DNA of 56,326 bases from Candidatus Zipacnadia bacterium (GTDB lineage Bacteria > Armatimonadota > Zipacnadia > Zipacnadales > UBA5352), in NCBI GenBank assembly GCA_029820045.1, contig JALGVE010000003.1, positions 1-56,326 on the forward strand, given 5' to 3'. The notes under the pieces were generated by a model. The model made no database searches. It saw only the letters and a program-made list of their open reading frames with translations, and had not been told where the DNA came from. Position numbers and translations under genes: made by a program. Shown here piece after piece: positions 35,841 through 45,359 of this stretch. The stretch's first letter is position 1. Each line of letters begins with the position of its first letter.

Positions 35841-36462
35841 CAGCGAGGTTCAGCACTACTTCTCCCGGCAACCCGAGGCGCGCTCGCGCCCAGCCGAGCT
35901 AACCGCCGAGGTCCGCGGGCTGTCGCTCGCCTTCACGACTGACCGTGGCGTGTTTTCCCATCGCAAGGTGGACGCAGGCAGCCGACTGTTGGCGGAGACC
36001 ATGGAGCTGTCCGAGCAAGCGGACGTGCTTGACTGGGGCTGCGGCTGGGGCCTGCTGGGCATCGTCGCCGCGCTCACCTGGCCCCAGGCCCGAGTGACCT
36101 TGGTTGACATCAACGAGCGGGCCTGTGCCCTTGCGAAGGCAAACGCCGAGCGGAATGGGGCCTCGCACGTCGAGGTTATCTGCGGTGACGCGACAGAGCT
36201 GTTCACCGAGCAGCGCTTCGACGCCGTCATCTGCAATCCGCCCATCAGCGCGGGTCGCTCCCTTATGCTGGCGATGATGGCGAACGTCGCAAGGGTTTTG
36301 CGCCCGCAGGGCGCGTTCTGGATGGTGGCTCATACCAGGAAGGGCGCGAAGAGGCTCCAGCGCGACCTGGCGGACCTCTTCGACGACGTGGAGCGGGTGA
36401 ACATGCGCGGCGGTTACCGGGTCGTCAACGCGACCGGACCACTGCCTCTAGGAGGCGTCTGA
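35770..36462 (+). CDS. Class I SAM methyltransferase (RsmC/COG2813-like)
   Basis: 'VLDWGCGWGLLGIVAAL', 'VTLVDINERACALAKANAE', 'AVICNPPISAGRS'. Confidence 0.85.
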   Translation: MTKAASRRSGSLTAEAPESEQDASSEVQHYFSRQPEARSRPAELTAEVRGLSLAFTTDRGVFSHRKVDAGSRLLAETMELSEQADVLDWGCGWGLLGIVAALTWPQARVTLVDINERACALAKANAERNGASHVEVICGDATELFTEQRFDAVICNPPISAGRSLMLAMMANVARVLRPQGAFWMVAHTRKGAKRLQRDLADLFDDVERVNMRGGYRVVNATGPLPLGGV

Positions 36463-36464
36463 GC

Positions 36465-37523
36465 ATGACCAGCAGAGAGCGAGTTCTGGCTGCGCTCAAT
36501 CACCAGGAGGCGGATCGGGTCCCGATACATGATAGCCCCTGGTTTACGACCGTGATACGTTGGCACGAGGAGGGCCTTCCCGCCAAGGTCTCGCCCAACC
36601 AGTACTTCGGCTACGAGTTCTCAGGCGTCGGCGCGGACACCTCGCTGCGCATGCCCACCGAGGTCGTGGAGGACACCGACGAATACACCATCACCTGGAA
36701 CAGTAACGGCGCACTGCGCAAGAACTGGAAGCATGCCACCTCCACGCCCGAAATGATGGACTTCAAGATCAAGACCAGCGCCGACTGGTTCGCGCATAAG
36801 CAGGAGCTGGAGATCGGTCGCGACCGCATTGACTGGGAGGGCGGCCTCCGCGCGCAGCGTCATGCGCGTGAGCAGGGCCTGTGGTTCCCCTACCACGCCG
36901 CCACCGGCTATGATAAGTCCCAGGGCATCATCGGCTCCGAGCGGTTGCTCATCGCCATGGCCGAGGAGCCCGAGTGGGTCGCGGATATCTTCATGACGCA
37001 TACGGACCTGATCATCGGCACCGCCGGGCCGATGATGGAGGGCGGCTTCGAGTTCGACGGCGCCTTTCTCTATGATGACATGGGGTACCGCAACGGCCCG
37101 CTGTTCTCCCCGAAGATGTACCGCGACATATGCTTCCCGGCGCACAAGAAGGTGTGCGATTTCTTCCACCGCTACGGTCTCAAGGTCATCCTGCACAGTT
37201 GCGGTAACGTGACCCAACTCGTGCCGCAGCTCATCGAGGCGGGCTTCGACTGCCTCCAACCTCTGGAGGTCAAGGCTGGGATGGACCTGATCCGGCTGAA
37301 GGAGCAGTACGGCCAGAGCCTCGCCTTCATGGGCGGGATTGACGTGCGCAAGATGGCCGACCTCGACCCGCGCCTCATCGAGGAGGAGATACGCACCAAG
37401 GTCGGCATCGCCAAGCGCGGTGGCGGGTACATCTATCACTCCGACCATTCTGTGCCTGACAACGTAAGCTTCGATCAGTACAGATATGTCATGGATCTGG
37501 TACATGAACATGGACAGTACTAG
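36465..37523 (+). CDS. Uroporphyrinogen decarboxylase family protein (URO-D/MtaA-like)
   Basis: 'MTSRERVLAALNHQEADRVPIHDSPW', 'VILHSCGNVTQLVPQLIEAGFDCLQPLEVKAGMDL'. Confidence 0.9.
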   Translation: MTSRERVLAALNHQEADRVPIHDSPWFTTVIRWHEEGLPAKVSPNQYFGYEFSGVGADTSLRMPTEVVEDTDEYTITWNSNGALRKNWKHATSTPEMMDFKIKTSADWFAHKQELEIGRDRIDWEGGLRAQRHAREQGLWFPYHAATGYDKSQGIIGSERLLIAMAEEPEWVADIFMTHTDLIIGTAGPMMEGGFEFDGAFLYDDMGYRNGPLFSPKMYRDICFPAHKKVCDFFHRYGLKVILHSCGNVTQLVPQLIEAGFDCLQPLEVKAGMDLIRLKEQYGQSLAFMGGIDVRKMADLDPRLIEEEIRTKVGIAKRGGGYIYHSDHSVPDNVSFDQYRYVMDLVHEHGQY

Positions 37524-37533
37524 CGCGGGAAAA

Positions 37534-37756
37534 CCCAGGAGCATCGTTTTTGCGAGGCAGGCTCGGGCTGTGGTATAGGGCGGGACCTGTTTGTCCCCCG
37601 TAGCCTTGGCGAAGGGGGGTGCCCCGCCCGCGTGGGGCGCGCCACAGGTGCGCGCCCTACATACGACAGCGGCGCCCGCGGTGCCGCCGAGGCGCGATCG
37701 GCGCGGCACCCCCACCGAGGGCGACGAGCGGCAGGGCTAGAAACGATGCTCCTGGG
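37534..37756. repeat. 223-bp element with 16-bp perfect terminal inverted repeats (family E)
   Basis: CCCAGGAGCATCGTTT (37534-37549) / AAACGATGCTCCTGGG (37741-37756). Confidence 0.82.
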
Positions 37757-37771
37757 GAAGACCTTGAGGCG

Positions 37772-37800
37772 TTGTATCCCCGGAAGTCATGATGTATAAT
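37772..37800 (+). promoter_or_regulatory. Candidate sigma70-type promoter upstream of the M24-like gene
   Basis: TTGTAT (37772-37777) - 17 bp - TATAAT (37795-37800). Confidence 0.4.
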
Positions 37801-37930
37801 CACTCGCACCGCGCCGGTCATGAAGGTAGTCGCACAATGGCGGCGCACGCGCAACGGGCTCTGCGGAAACGCGACGACACGGAGCCATGTCCCGCCCCGG
37901 CGGGAGTGTTCTCGCTTTGGAGGCCACTAA

Positions 37931-39031
37931 GTGACCCGCCTGCAAGAGGTCGAGGCCAAGCTTGAGAAGGTGCGCGCTTTCCTGCAGGAGCGAGGCTTGG
38001 ACGCCGTCGTGCTCACCAGCAGGTCGAACTTCGCGTGGCTGACGGCTGGCGCGGACAACCACGTGGTCATGTGCTCGGAGAGCGGCGCAGCGCCCCTGGT
38101 GGTGACGGCCCAGGGCCAGCACCTGCTCACTAACAACATCGAGGCCCCGCGCTTCGAGGACGAGGAGCTCGGCGGGCTGCCCTTCGAGATTCACTTCATG
38201 CAGTGGAACGAGGAGGAGCCGCTGGGGATGCTGGCCTCGGTCGCCCCCAGGCGCGTAGGCACAGATGGCGCCTGGCCGGAGCACGCCGCTAACGTGGCCG
38301 ACGACTTCGCGCGTCTGCGCTGGCAGCTCATGGAGCCGGAGATCGAGCGCTATCGGCAGGTGGGCGCTATCGCCTCGCGCGCGCTGCTGGAGACCGGGCA
38401 GGAGATCGAGCCCGGTCAGACCGAGCACGAGATAGCGGCCCTGCTGGCGGGCAAGGTGCTGGCGGCGGGGGCGACGCCCGTGGTTGTGCTCATCGCGGCG
38501 GACGAGCGCATTGACAGATATCGCCACCCGATCCCCACCGACAAGACCCTCGATCAGCGCGCCATGCTGGTAGTGGGCGCGGTTAAGTGGGGCCTGGGCA
38601 TCTCGGCCACGCGCATGGTGCATTTCGGCGAACCGTCGGCGGAACTGCGCAACAAGCATCGGGCCTGCTGCACCGTGGATGCCTGCTTCAACCTGGAGAC
38701 GCGGCCGGGAGCTTCGGTGGCGGAGGTCTTCACGCGCGCGGTGGAGGTCTACGCGGAGACCGGCTTCGCCGAGGAGTGGAAGCTGCACCACCAGGGCGGC
38801 GCCACCGGCTACGCGCCCCGCGAGTACAAGGGCGGCTTCGACTGCGAGGAAGTCGTGCTGGAGGACCAGGCCTTTGCCTGGAACCCCTCCATCACCGGCA
38901 CCAAGTCCGAGGACACGATTCTGGCCCGGGCTGAAGGAACGGAGTTCCTCAGTTCAGCCGCTGGCTGGCCGACGCTGGAGGTCAGCTACGGCGGCGCGGC
39001 GCTGGAGCGCCCGGATATCTTAATGAGGTGA
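37931..39031 (+). CDS. M24 (creatinase/aminopeptidase P) family protein with degenerate metal site
   Basis: 'MTRLQEVEAKLEKVRAFLQERGLDAVVLTSRSNFAWLTAGADNHV' creatinase N-domain; 'LHHQGGATGYAPREY' M24 His motif. Confidence 0.8.
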   Translation: MTRLQEVEAKLEKVRAFLQERGLDAVVLTSRSNFAWLTAGADNHVVMCSESGAAPLVVTAQGQHLLTNNIEAPRFEDEELGGLPFEIHFMQWNEEEPLGMLASVAPRRVGTDGAWPEHAANVADDFARLRWQLMEPEIERYRQVGAIASRALLETGQEIEPGQTEHEIAALLAGKVLAAGATPVVVLIAADERIDRYRHPIPTDKTLDQRAMLVVGAVKWGLGISATRMVHFGEPSAELRNKHRACCTVDACFNLETRPGASVAEVFTRAVEVYAETGFAEEWKLHHQGGATGYAPREYKGGFDCEEVVLEDQAFAWNPSITGTKSEDTILARAEGTEFLSSAAGWPTLEVSYGGAALERPDILMR

Positions 39032-39212
39032 CTACCCACCTTCACACGCTGGGAATAGTCTCCCAGGTGGGCGGAGCGATCATGGCGGACCAAGCGAGCA
39101 GTTGCCTGAGAACATGACCACGGGGCAGGCCACGCAGCAGGGCTTGCAGCACTGAACTGAGCCAGCACACACAGCTTCGAGGGCGGCGCCTGAGCCGCCG
39201 AGGGGTTGTCGA

Positions 39213-42200
39213 ATGTATCTGAAACGCCTCGAAATGCGTGGGTTCAAGACCTTCGCGCGGCGGACGGAGTTCGAGCTTGAACCCGGCTTGACAGCGGTCG
39301 TTGGGCCGAACGGGGTCGGCAAGAGCAACATCGCCGACGCCATCGTGTGGTCGCTGGGCGAGCAGAGCAACCGCGCCGTACGCGCACAGACCTCACAGGA
39401 CGTCATCTTCGCCGGTTCCGAGACCCGCAGCCCCCTGGGCATGGGCGAGGTCAAGCTGGTCGTGGATAACTCCGACGGCGCCCTGCCCATTGACTTCTCC
39501 GAGGTCGAGATCTGCCGCCGTCTCTACCGCACCGGCGAGAGCGAGTACGCCATCAACAACTCCGCCTGCCGCCTGCGCGACATCCATGACCTGTTCGTGG
39601 ACACGGGTATCGGCCAGGCGGCGTATTCCCTCGTTGGCCAGGGGGAGATTGACGCCATCCTCAGCGCGCGCTCCGAGGATAGGCGGGAGCTGATCGAGGA
39701 GGTCGCCGGCATCGGCAAGTACCGCCGCCGCCGGCAGGAGGCGCGCCGCAAGCTGGATGACACCGAGGCGAATGTACGCCGCATCTCCGACATCATCTAC
39801 GAGCTATCCTCGCAGCGCGAGCCCTTGGAGGAGCAGGCGGTCAAGGCCCGCCAGTACCGAGAGATTGACCGCGCCCTGCGCGAACTCGAACTTAAGCTGC
39901 TCGGCCTCGAATACAAGGAGCGCCAGCAGGCCCTGGGCAAGCTCGCCAACGATCAGAGCGTCCGCACCGCAGACCTTGAATCCACGCGCGCTCAGTTGAC
40001 GCTGCTCAACACCGAGGGCGAGCGCCTGGCCGCCGATCTGCACCGCCTTGAGGCTGAGCTCGAGCAGACGCGCCAGGAGGCCCTGGAGGCCGAGCGCGAA
40101 GCCGAGCGGACCGACCGCGCGCATGCGGTCAGCGCCGAGAAGCTACGCGCCCTGCAGGAGCGCTTGGCCGAGCTGGAGGGCCCTGATGGGGGGGATGGCG
40201 AGCGTGAGCAGGAGCTTACTGACCACCTCACCGAGCTCCGCCAGCAGAGAGCCGACAGCGAGCAGCGAACCGACGCACTCACGGAGGAACTCAACGCCCT
40301 GCGCCAACGCCTGGAGCAGGCCCAGGCTCAACAGGAGGCCCAGGCCCAGCGCGTCCGGACGCTCGAGCGCGAGCGCCAGCAGCACCTACAGGATGCCGAG
40401 GCCCAGGAGCGCGAGGCCGAGGCGCTGGCAAGCATTCAAGGAGAGTTGCGTGAGCGCGTGGAGCGGCTTACCAGCCAGCGCGAAGGACTTCTGCGCAGGT
40501 ACCAGGAGGCCGCGGAGGGACTCGAGGGCACCCGCGTCAGGCACGATCAACTCGCCGCGCAGATCGAGGAGGCCAGGCGCCTCCTGGCCGAACAGCAGCG
40601 CCTGCATGGGGAACTGACCCGGACGCTGCGCGAGCACCGGACCAAGCGCGCGATACTTGCCGGTGCCGCCACCGCGGCTGAGGCGCGCCTGGCGCTGCTG
40701 GAGGAGCTGGAGCGCGGCCATGAGGGCTATGACGCCGCGGTCCAGCGGGTCCTGGCCGCTGCTCAGGCGGGAGAGCTAAGGGGTATCCGCGGCGTGGTGG
40801 GCGAGCTTGTCGAGGTCCCCAGCCGCTACGAACAGGCCATCGAGGCCGCGCTGAGCGAGAGACTCCAGTGGATCGTCACCGACACCCAGGAGCAGGCGCT
40901 GGCCGCCGTGGAGTATCTGCGCGCGCAGGGCGGGGGCTACGCGACCTTCCTGCCGCTGTCATCGCTGACCACGGTTGCGCCACGCGCCGCGGAGCCGTCC
41001 GGCGAGGGCTGCCTGGGAGTCGGCGCCAGGATAGTGCGCCCTGTCGAGGGTATGAGGCAGATCGTGGAGCACTTGTTGGGCGATGTGCTGATCATGCGCG
41101 ACCTTTCGTCCGCCCTCAGATGCATGCGCCGCCTGGGTCATCAGGTGCGCGCTGTCACCCTCCAGGGTGAGGTGATTGAGCGCAGCGGCGCCATCCGCGG
41201 CGGCGCGGCGGCTGGCGATGGAGCTCGCCTCTTCGGGCGCGCCCGCGAGCTGGCGCAGGTCAAGGACGATCTGGCCCAACTCAAGCGCTCCCTGGCCGCC
41301 ATGTGGGAGTGCGAGGAGCGGCTTGAGCACAGCGCCCAGGCGCTTGCGGCGCGGCTTGAGCAGGCGAACGGTGAGGCTGGTGAGGGCCGCGCCGAGCTGT
41401 CCGAGCTCGACCGCGACCTGGTGCACCTGCAGGACCAGGCGGAGGTAACCCAACAGGCCGTCGCCGAGATAGATGGGGAGATCGGGAATCTCCAGGGCAG
41501 GCTGCAAGAGACCGCCCAGCGTGAGCAGAAGGCGAGGCAGCAGGCCGCCGAGCTGCGCCAGCGCGCCCAGGCGGTGGAGGCAGACCTCCAGGAGGCCCGC
41601 GCCGAGCAGCGTCCGACCGAGGAGCTGGAGGAGCAACGCGCGGACCTCGTGCAGCGGGAGGTCGCCCTGGCGGAGCTGCGCGAGAAGGAGCGTTCGCTGG
41701 AGGCGCTGGTCAACCAGGCGGCCGAGGAACTCAGCCGACTGACGCACGAGCGCGCAACGCTCAGCGAAACCCAGCAGAGACTCCGCAGGCAGATCGAAGA
41801 ACTCACCGCTGACCTGGAGCAGACCTCGCAGGACCTCGAACACAAGCGCGCGCAGGCGCAGCAGGCGCGCACGCGCGTCAGCGAGGGCGTGCGAGCAGTT
41901 GACGAGTTACGCGATAAGAGCGAGGAGCTTGAGGCAAGCAGTCGGCGACTGCGCCGGCTCCTGGACGAGCAGAACGAGTGGCTCCAACGCGCCGAGCTGT
42001 CCCTCACCCGCGAGCAGGCGCAGCTCGAGAACATTGAGCTGCGCCTTGCCGACGTCTACGAGGTTACACCTGAACAGGCCGTTGAGCTGGCAGGCGACGA
42101 GGAGACAAAGCGGCGCACCCTCGCTCGGGACGTCAACCGCCTCAAGCGCGAGATCCGCAGCCTCGGTCACGTCAACCTCAGCGCCATTGACGAGGTCGAG

Positions 42201-42857
42201 CGGCTCTCCGCCCGCGAGAGCTTCCTCAAGGAGCAGCGCGAGGACCTGGAGGCGGCGCGGGAGGACCTGCTCCAGATCATTGCCGAGATTGACACCGCGG
42301 CCGAACAGCAGTTCATGGCTACCTTCGAGCGGCTCGCCGAGGAGTTCAATGATATCTTCGTGCGGCTCTTCGGCGGCGGGAGCACTCAGCTTTATCTGAG
42401 CGACCCGGACAATCCGCTCGAATCGGGCGTCGAGGTCGTCGCGCAACCTCCCGGCAACCGGCAGAAGCACCTGTTGTCGCTTTCCGGTGGACAGCGAGCC
42501 ATGACCGCGCTGGCGCTCTTGTTCGCAATGCTCAGGGTCAGGCCCAGCCCGTTCTGCGTGCTCGACGAGATAGATGCCTCTCTCGATGCCAGCAACACTG
42601 ACAGGTTCGTCGAGCTGCTGCGCGACTTCGCTGAGCGCTCGCAGATCATCATCATCACGCATAACCCCCGCACCATGGAGGCGGCGCATGTCCTGCACGG
42701 CGTGACCATGGACGAGCCCGGCGTCTCCCGGCGCATCTCGGTGGAACTGCGGGAGGCGCAGCGGCAGGCCGAGGAGAGGGCGCGCGTCGAGCGCGAGCAG
42801 CACACCACAGACGCTCCGGATGCGCAGCCGGTACACGAGGAAGTGGCCGGGTCATAG
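39213..42857 (+). CDS. smc: Chromosome segregation protein SMC
   Basis: 'MYLKRLEMRGFKTFARRTEFELEPGLTAVVGPNGVGKSNIADAIVWSLGEQS', coiled coils, hinge 'GIRGVVGELVEVPSRYEQAIEAAL', 'LLSLSGGQRAMTALALLFAMLRVRPSPFCVLDEIDASLD'. Confidence 0.97.
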   Translation: MYLKRLEMRGFKTFARRTEFELEPGLTAVVGPNGVGKSNIADAIVWSLGEQSNRAVRAQTSQDVIFAGSETRSPLGMGEVKLVVDNSDGALPIDFSEVEICRRLYRTGESEYAINNSACRLRDIHDLFVDTGIGQAAYSLVGQGEIDAILSARSEDRRELIEEVAGIGKYRRRRQEARRKLDDTEANVRRISDIIYELSSQREPLEEQAVKARQYREIDRALRELELKLLGLEYKERQQALGKLANDQSVRTADLESTRAQLTLLNTEGERLAADLHRLEAELEQTRQEALEAEREAERTDRAHAVSAEKLRALQERLAELEGPDGGDGEREQELTDHLTELRQQRADSEQRTDALTEELNALRQRLEQAQAQQEAQAQRVRTLERERQQHLQDAEAQEREAEALASIQGELRERVERLTSQREGLLRRYQEAAEGLEGTRVRHDQLAAQIEEARRLLAEQQRLHGELTRTLREHRTKRAILAGAATAAEARLALLEELERGHEGYDAAVQRVLAAAQAGELRGIRGVVGELVEVPSRYEQAIEAALSERLQWIVTDTQEQALAAVEYLRAQGGGYATFLPLSSLTTVAPRAAEPSGEGCLGVGARIVRPVEGMRQIVEHLLGDVLIMRDLSSALRCMRRLGHQVRAVTLQGEVIERSGAIRGGAAAGDGARLFGRARELAQVKDDLAQLKRSLAAMWECEERLEHSAQALAARLEQANGEAGEGRAELSELDRDLVHLQDQAEVTQQAVAEIDGEIGNLQGRLQETAQREQKARQQAAELRQRAQAVEADLQEARAEQRPTEELEEQRADLVQREVALAELREKERSLEALVNQAAEELSRLTHERATLSETQQRLRRQIEELTADLEQTSQDLEHKRAQAQQARTRVSEGVRAVDELRDKSEELEASSRRLRRLLDEQNEWLQRAELSLTREQAQLENIELRLADVYEVTPEQAVELAGDEETKRRTLARDVNRLKREIRSLGHVNLSAIDEVERLSARESFLKEQREDLEAAREDLLQIIAEIDTAAEQQFMATFERLAEEFNDIFVRLFGGGSTQLYLSDPDNPLESGVEVVAQPPGNRQKHLLSLSGGQRAMTALALLFAMLRVRPSPFCVLDEIDASLDASNTDRFVELLRDFAERSQIIIITHNPRTMEAAHVLHGVTMDEPGVSRRISVELREAQRQAEERARVEREQHTTDAPDAQPVHEEVAGS

Positions 42858-42932
42858 GCCCCCAGGCCGGGCGACCCATGCCGCACGTCCCCGCCGTGTG
42901 CCGTTGTCGTAGGTCGTGGTCGGCTGTCGGTC

Positions 42933-43841
42933 GTGGGATGTCGGTCGTCAATTACCCGAGGTGATCCCCCCTTGCTCAGAGGCTTCATGCGCCGCGTCGG
43001 TAACGTCCTACGCGGCAGACCTACCGTAGATGCCGACACCATCGAGGAGCTGGAGGCCGCGCTCATCCAGGCGGATGTCAGCGTGCCGCTCGCGGTGGAG
43101 ATGGTCGAACAACTCCGCAACACGGCCGAGGCCAACCGTCTCCGCACCTCGGACGAGGTGATGTCCGCACTACGCGACCAAGTCTTCGAGAGGCTTCTAC
43201 CCTACGAGGCGTCAGTTGAGGCCGCGCCCGAGCCGCCCACGACCATCCTGGTGCTGGGCGTCAACGGCGTGGGCAAGACCACCAGCATCGCCAAGCTCGC
43301 CCACTACTACAAGTCCGCGGGCAACAAGGTTCTGCTGGTGGCCGGAGACACTTTCCGCGCCGCCGGCATCGAGCAGCTCCAGGAGTGGGGCCAGCGCGTC
43401 GGCTGCGAGGTCATTGCCCAGGCGATGGGCGCCGATCCCGCCGCGGTGATGTTCGATGCGGTGCAGGCCGCCATCGCCCGCGGGGCGGACTTCGTCATCG
43501 CCGACACCGCTGGCCGCCTGCATACCAAGGTCAATCTGATGGAGGAACTGCGCAAGGTCAGTCGTATCATCGAGCGGGCCCTGGGCCGGCCGCCGGACGA
43601 GCGCCTGCTCGTTATTGACGCCAACACCGGCCAGAACGCCATCAACCAGGCGCGCGAGTTCAACGAGGCCGTCGGCGTGACCGGCGTCATCATCGCGAAG
43701 CTCGATAGCACGGCCAAGGGCGGCACACTGTTGACCCTGGCGCACGAGTTGGAGATACCCATCAAGTTCGTCGGCGCCGGCGAGGGCCTCGATGACCTGG
43801 CCCCCTTCTCCGCCCGCGAGTTCGCCGATGGCATCGTCTGA
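42933..43841 (+). CDS. ftsY: Signal recognition particle receptor FtsY (start possibly ATG 42987)
   Basis: 'ILVLGVNGVGKTTSIAKLAHYYKSAGNKVLLVAGDTFRAAGIEQLQEW', 'VIIAKLDSTAKGGTLL'. Confidence 0.95.
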   Translation: MGCRSSITRGDPPLLRGFMRRVGNVLRGRPTVDADTIEELEAALIQADVSVPLAVEMVEQLRNTAEANRLRTSDEVMSALRDQVFERLLPYEASVEAAPEPPTTILVLGVNGVGKTTSIAKLAHYYKSAGNKVLLVAGDTFRAAGIEQLQEWGQRVGCEVIAQAMGADPAAVMFDAVQAAIARGADFVIADTAGRLHTKVNLMEELRKVSRIIERALGRPPDERLLVIDANTGQNAINQAREFNEAVGVTGVIIAKLDSTAKGGTLLTLAHELEIPIKFVGAGEGLDDLAPFSAREFADGIV

Positions 43842-43859
43842 CACCCGCCGACAGAGCGC

Positions 43860-45359
43860 ATGGCCGGACAGGCGCCCCGCCTGCCCGGCACGTTTGCCGT
43901 AAAGGGGGAAAACATGCAGAGCCTTGCTGAGTTCGCCGTGCGAGCCGCGGTGGCGGCGGGCGCCTCCTACGCTGACGCGCGCTTTGTCAGTCGGCGGGAC
44001 GACACCCTCCGCGTCAAGAACGGCTCCCCGGAAACGGTCGTCGCGCAGAGCACGCAGGGCGTGGGGGTGCGCGTCATTGCCGACGGCGCCTGGGGCTTCG
44101 CCGCGACCGGCGACACGGAGGAGACCGAGGTCAGGCTGGCTGCCCGCCACGCCGTGGAGCTCGCGCGCGCCGCCGCGACGACCACGAAGGAGCCCGTCCG
44201 CCTCGCAGAGGTGCAGCCGGTCGTTGACGAAGTGCGCGCGCAGGTCGAGATGGACCCCGCCGATGTGCCCCTGGAGGACCGCCTCGCTCTGCTCCTGGAG
44301 TGCGACCGAGAGATGCGCAAGCAGGACCTCGCGGTCGCGCAGGGACGCATCTTCACCCGCCGACAAGAGCAGCACTTCGCCAGCAGCGAGGGCGCCTCGA
44401 TCTACGAGGAGCGCATCGAGACCGGCGCGGGCATCGAGGCGCTGGCGGCGGACGCGGATCAGACGCAGCGGCGCTCGTACCCCGCCTCGCACGGCGGCCA
44501 GGTCATGACCCGCGGCTACGAGCTGGTCGAGGAGCTCCACCTGGCGGACCACGCCGCCGAGATAGCCGAGGAGGCGATGCGCCTGTTGGAGGCGCCCATC
44601 TGCCCCAGCGGAGAGATGGACCTCATCCTCGCCGGCGGCCAGCTCGCGCTCCAGCTTCACGAGTCCTGCGGGCATCCCATCGAGCTGGACCGCGTGCTCG
44701 GGACCGAGGCCAGCTACGCCGGGACCAGCTTCCTGGTGCTGGACAAGCTCGGCAAGCTGCGCTACGGCTCCGAGCATGTCAACATCACTGCCGATGCGAC
44801 ACTGCCGGGCGGCCTCGGCTCGTTCGCCTACGATGACGAGGGTGTTCCCGCGCAGCGGGCCGACATTGTAAAGGACGGCCTCTTCGTCGGCTACCTCAGC
44901 TCGCGTGAGACGGCGGCCACGCTCGGGATGACGAGCAACGGCGCCATGCGCGCCGACGGCTGGCGCCGGCTGCCCATCATCCGCATGACCAACATCAACC
45001 TGAAGCCCGGCGAGCAGACGCTGGAGCAGATCATCGCCTCCACCGAGCGTGGCATCTTGATGGCGGAGAACCGAAGCTGGAGCATTGATGACAGGCGGCT
45101 GAACTTTCAGTTCGGCGCGGAGGTGGGGCGGCTGATTGAGGACGGCGAGATCGTCGGCATCGTGCGCAACCCGACTTACACGGGCATAACGCCCAAGTTC
45201 TGGAACTCCTGCGACGCAGTGGCCAGCGCTGATAGCTGGGTCATCTGGGGCGTGCCCAACTGCGGCAAGGGGGAGCCCGGGCAGACGGCGCACGTCGGCC
45301 ACGGCGTGTCGGCCGCGCGCTTCAGAAACGTCCGCGTGGGGGTACTTGGCGATGAGTGA
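43860..45359 (+). CDS. tldD: TldD/PmbA family metalloprotease subunit TldD
   Basis: 'QLALQLHESCGHPIELDRVLG' HExxxH motif and full-length TldD-like architecture. Confidence 0.9.
   Translation: MAGQAPRLPGTFAVKGENMQSLAEFAVRAAVAAGASYADARFVSRRDDTLRVKNGSPETVVAQSTQGVGVRVIADGAWGFAATGDTEETEVRLAARHAVELARAAATTTKEPVRLAEVQPVVDEVRAQVEMDPADVPLEDRLALLLECDREMRKQDLAVAQGRIFTRRQEQHFASSEGASIYEERIETGAGIEALAADADQTQRRSYPASHGGQVMTRGYELVEELHLADHAAEIAEEAMRLLEAPICPSGEMDLILAGGQLALQLHESCGHPIELDRVLGTEASYAGTSFLVLDKLGKLRYGSEHVNITADATLPGGLGSFAYDDEGVPAQRADIVKDGLFVGYLSSRETAATLGMTSNGAMRADGWRRLPIIRMTNINLKPGEQTLEQIIASTERGILMAENRSWSIDDRRLNFQFGAEVGRLIEDGEIVGIVRNPTYTGITPKFWNSCDAVASADSWVIWGVPNCGKGEPGQTAHVGHGVSAARFRNVRVGVLGDE

Noticed and set aside
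42895-42955. Short gtcggtcgt-like tandem motifs between smc and ftsY
   Set aside because: Degenerate low-complexity run with no stable unit or structure; not supported as a functional element.
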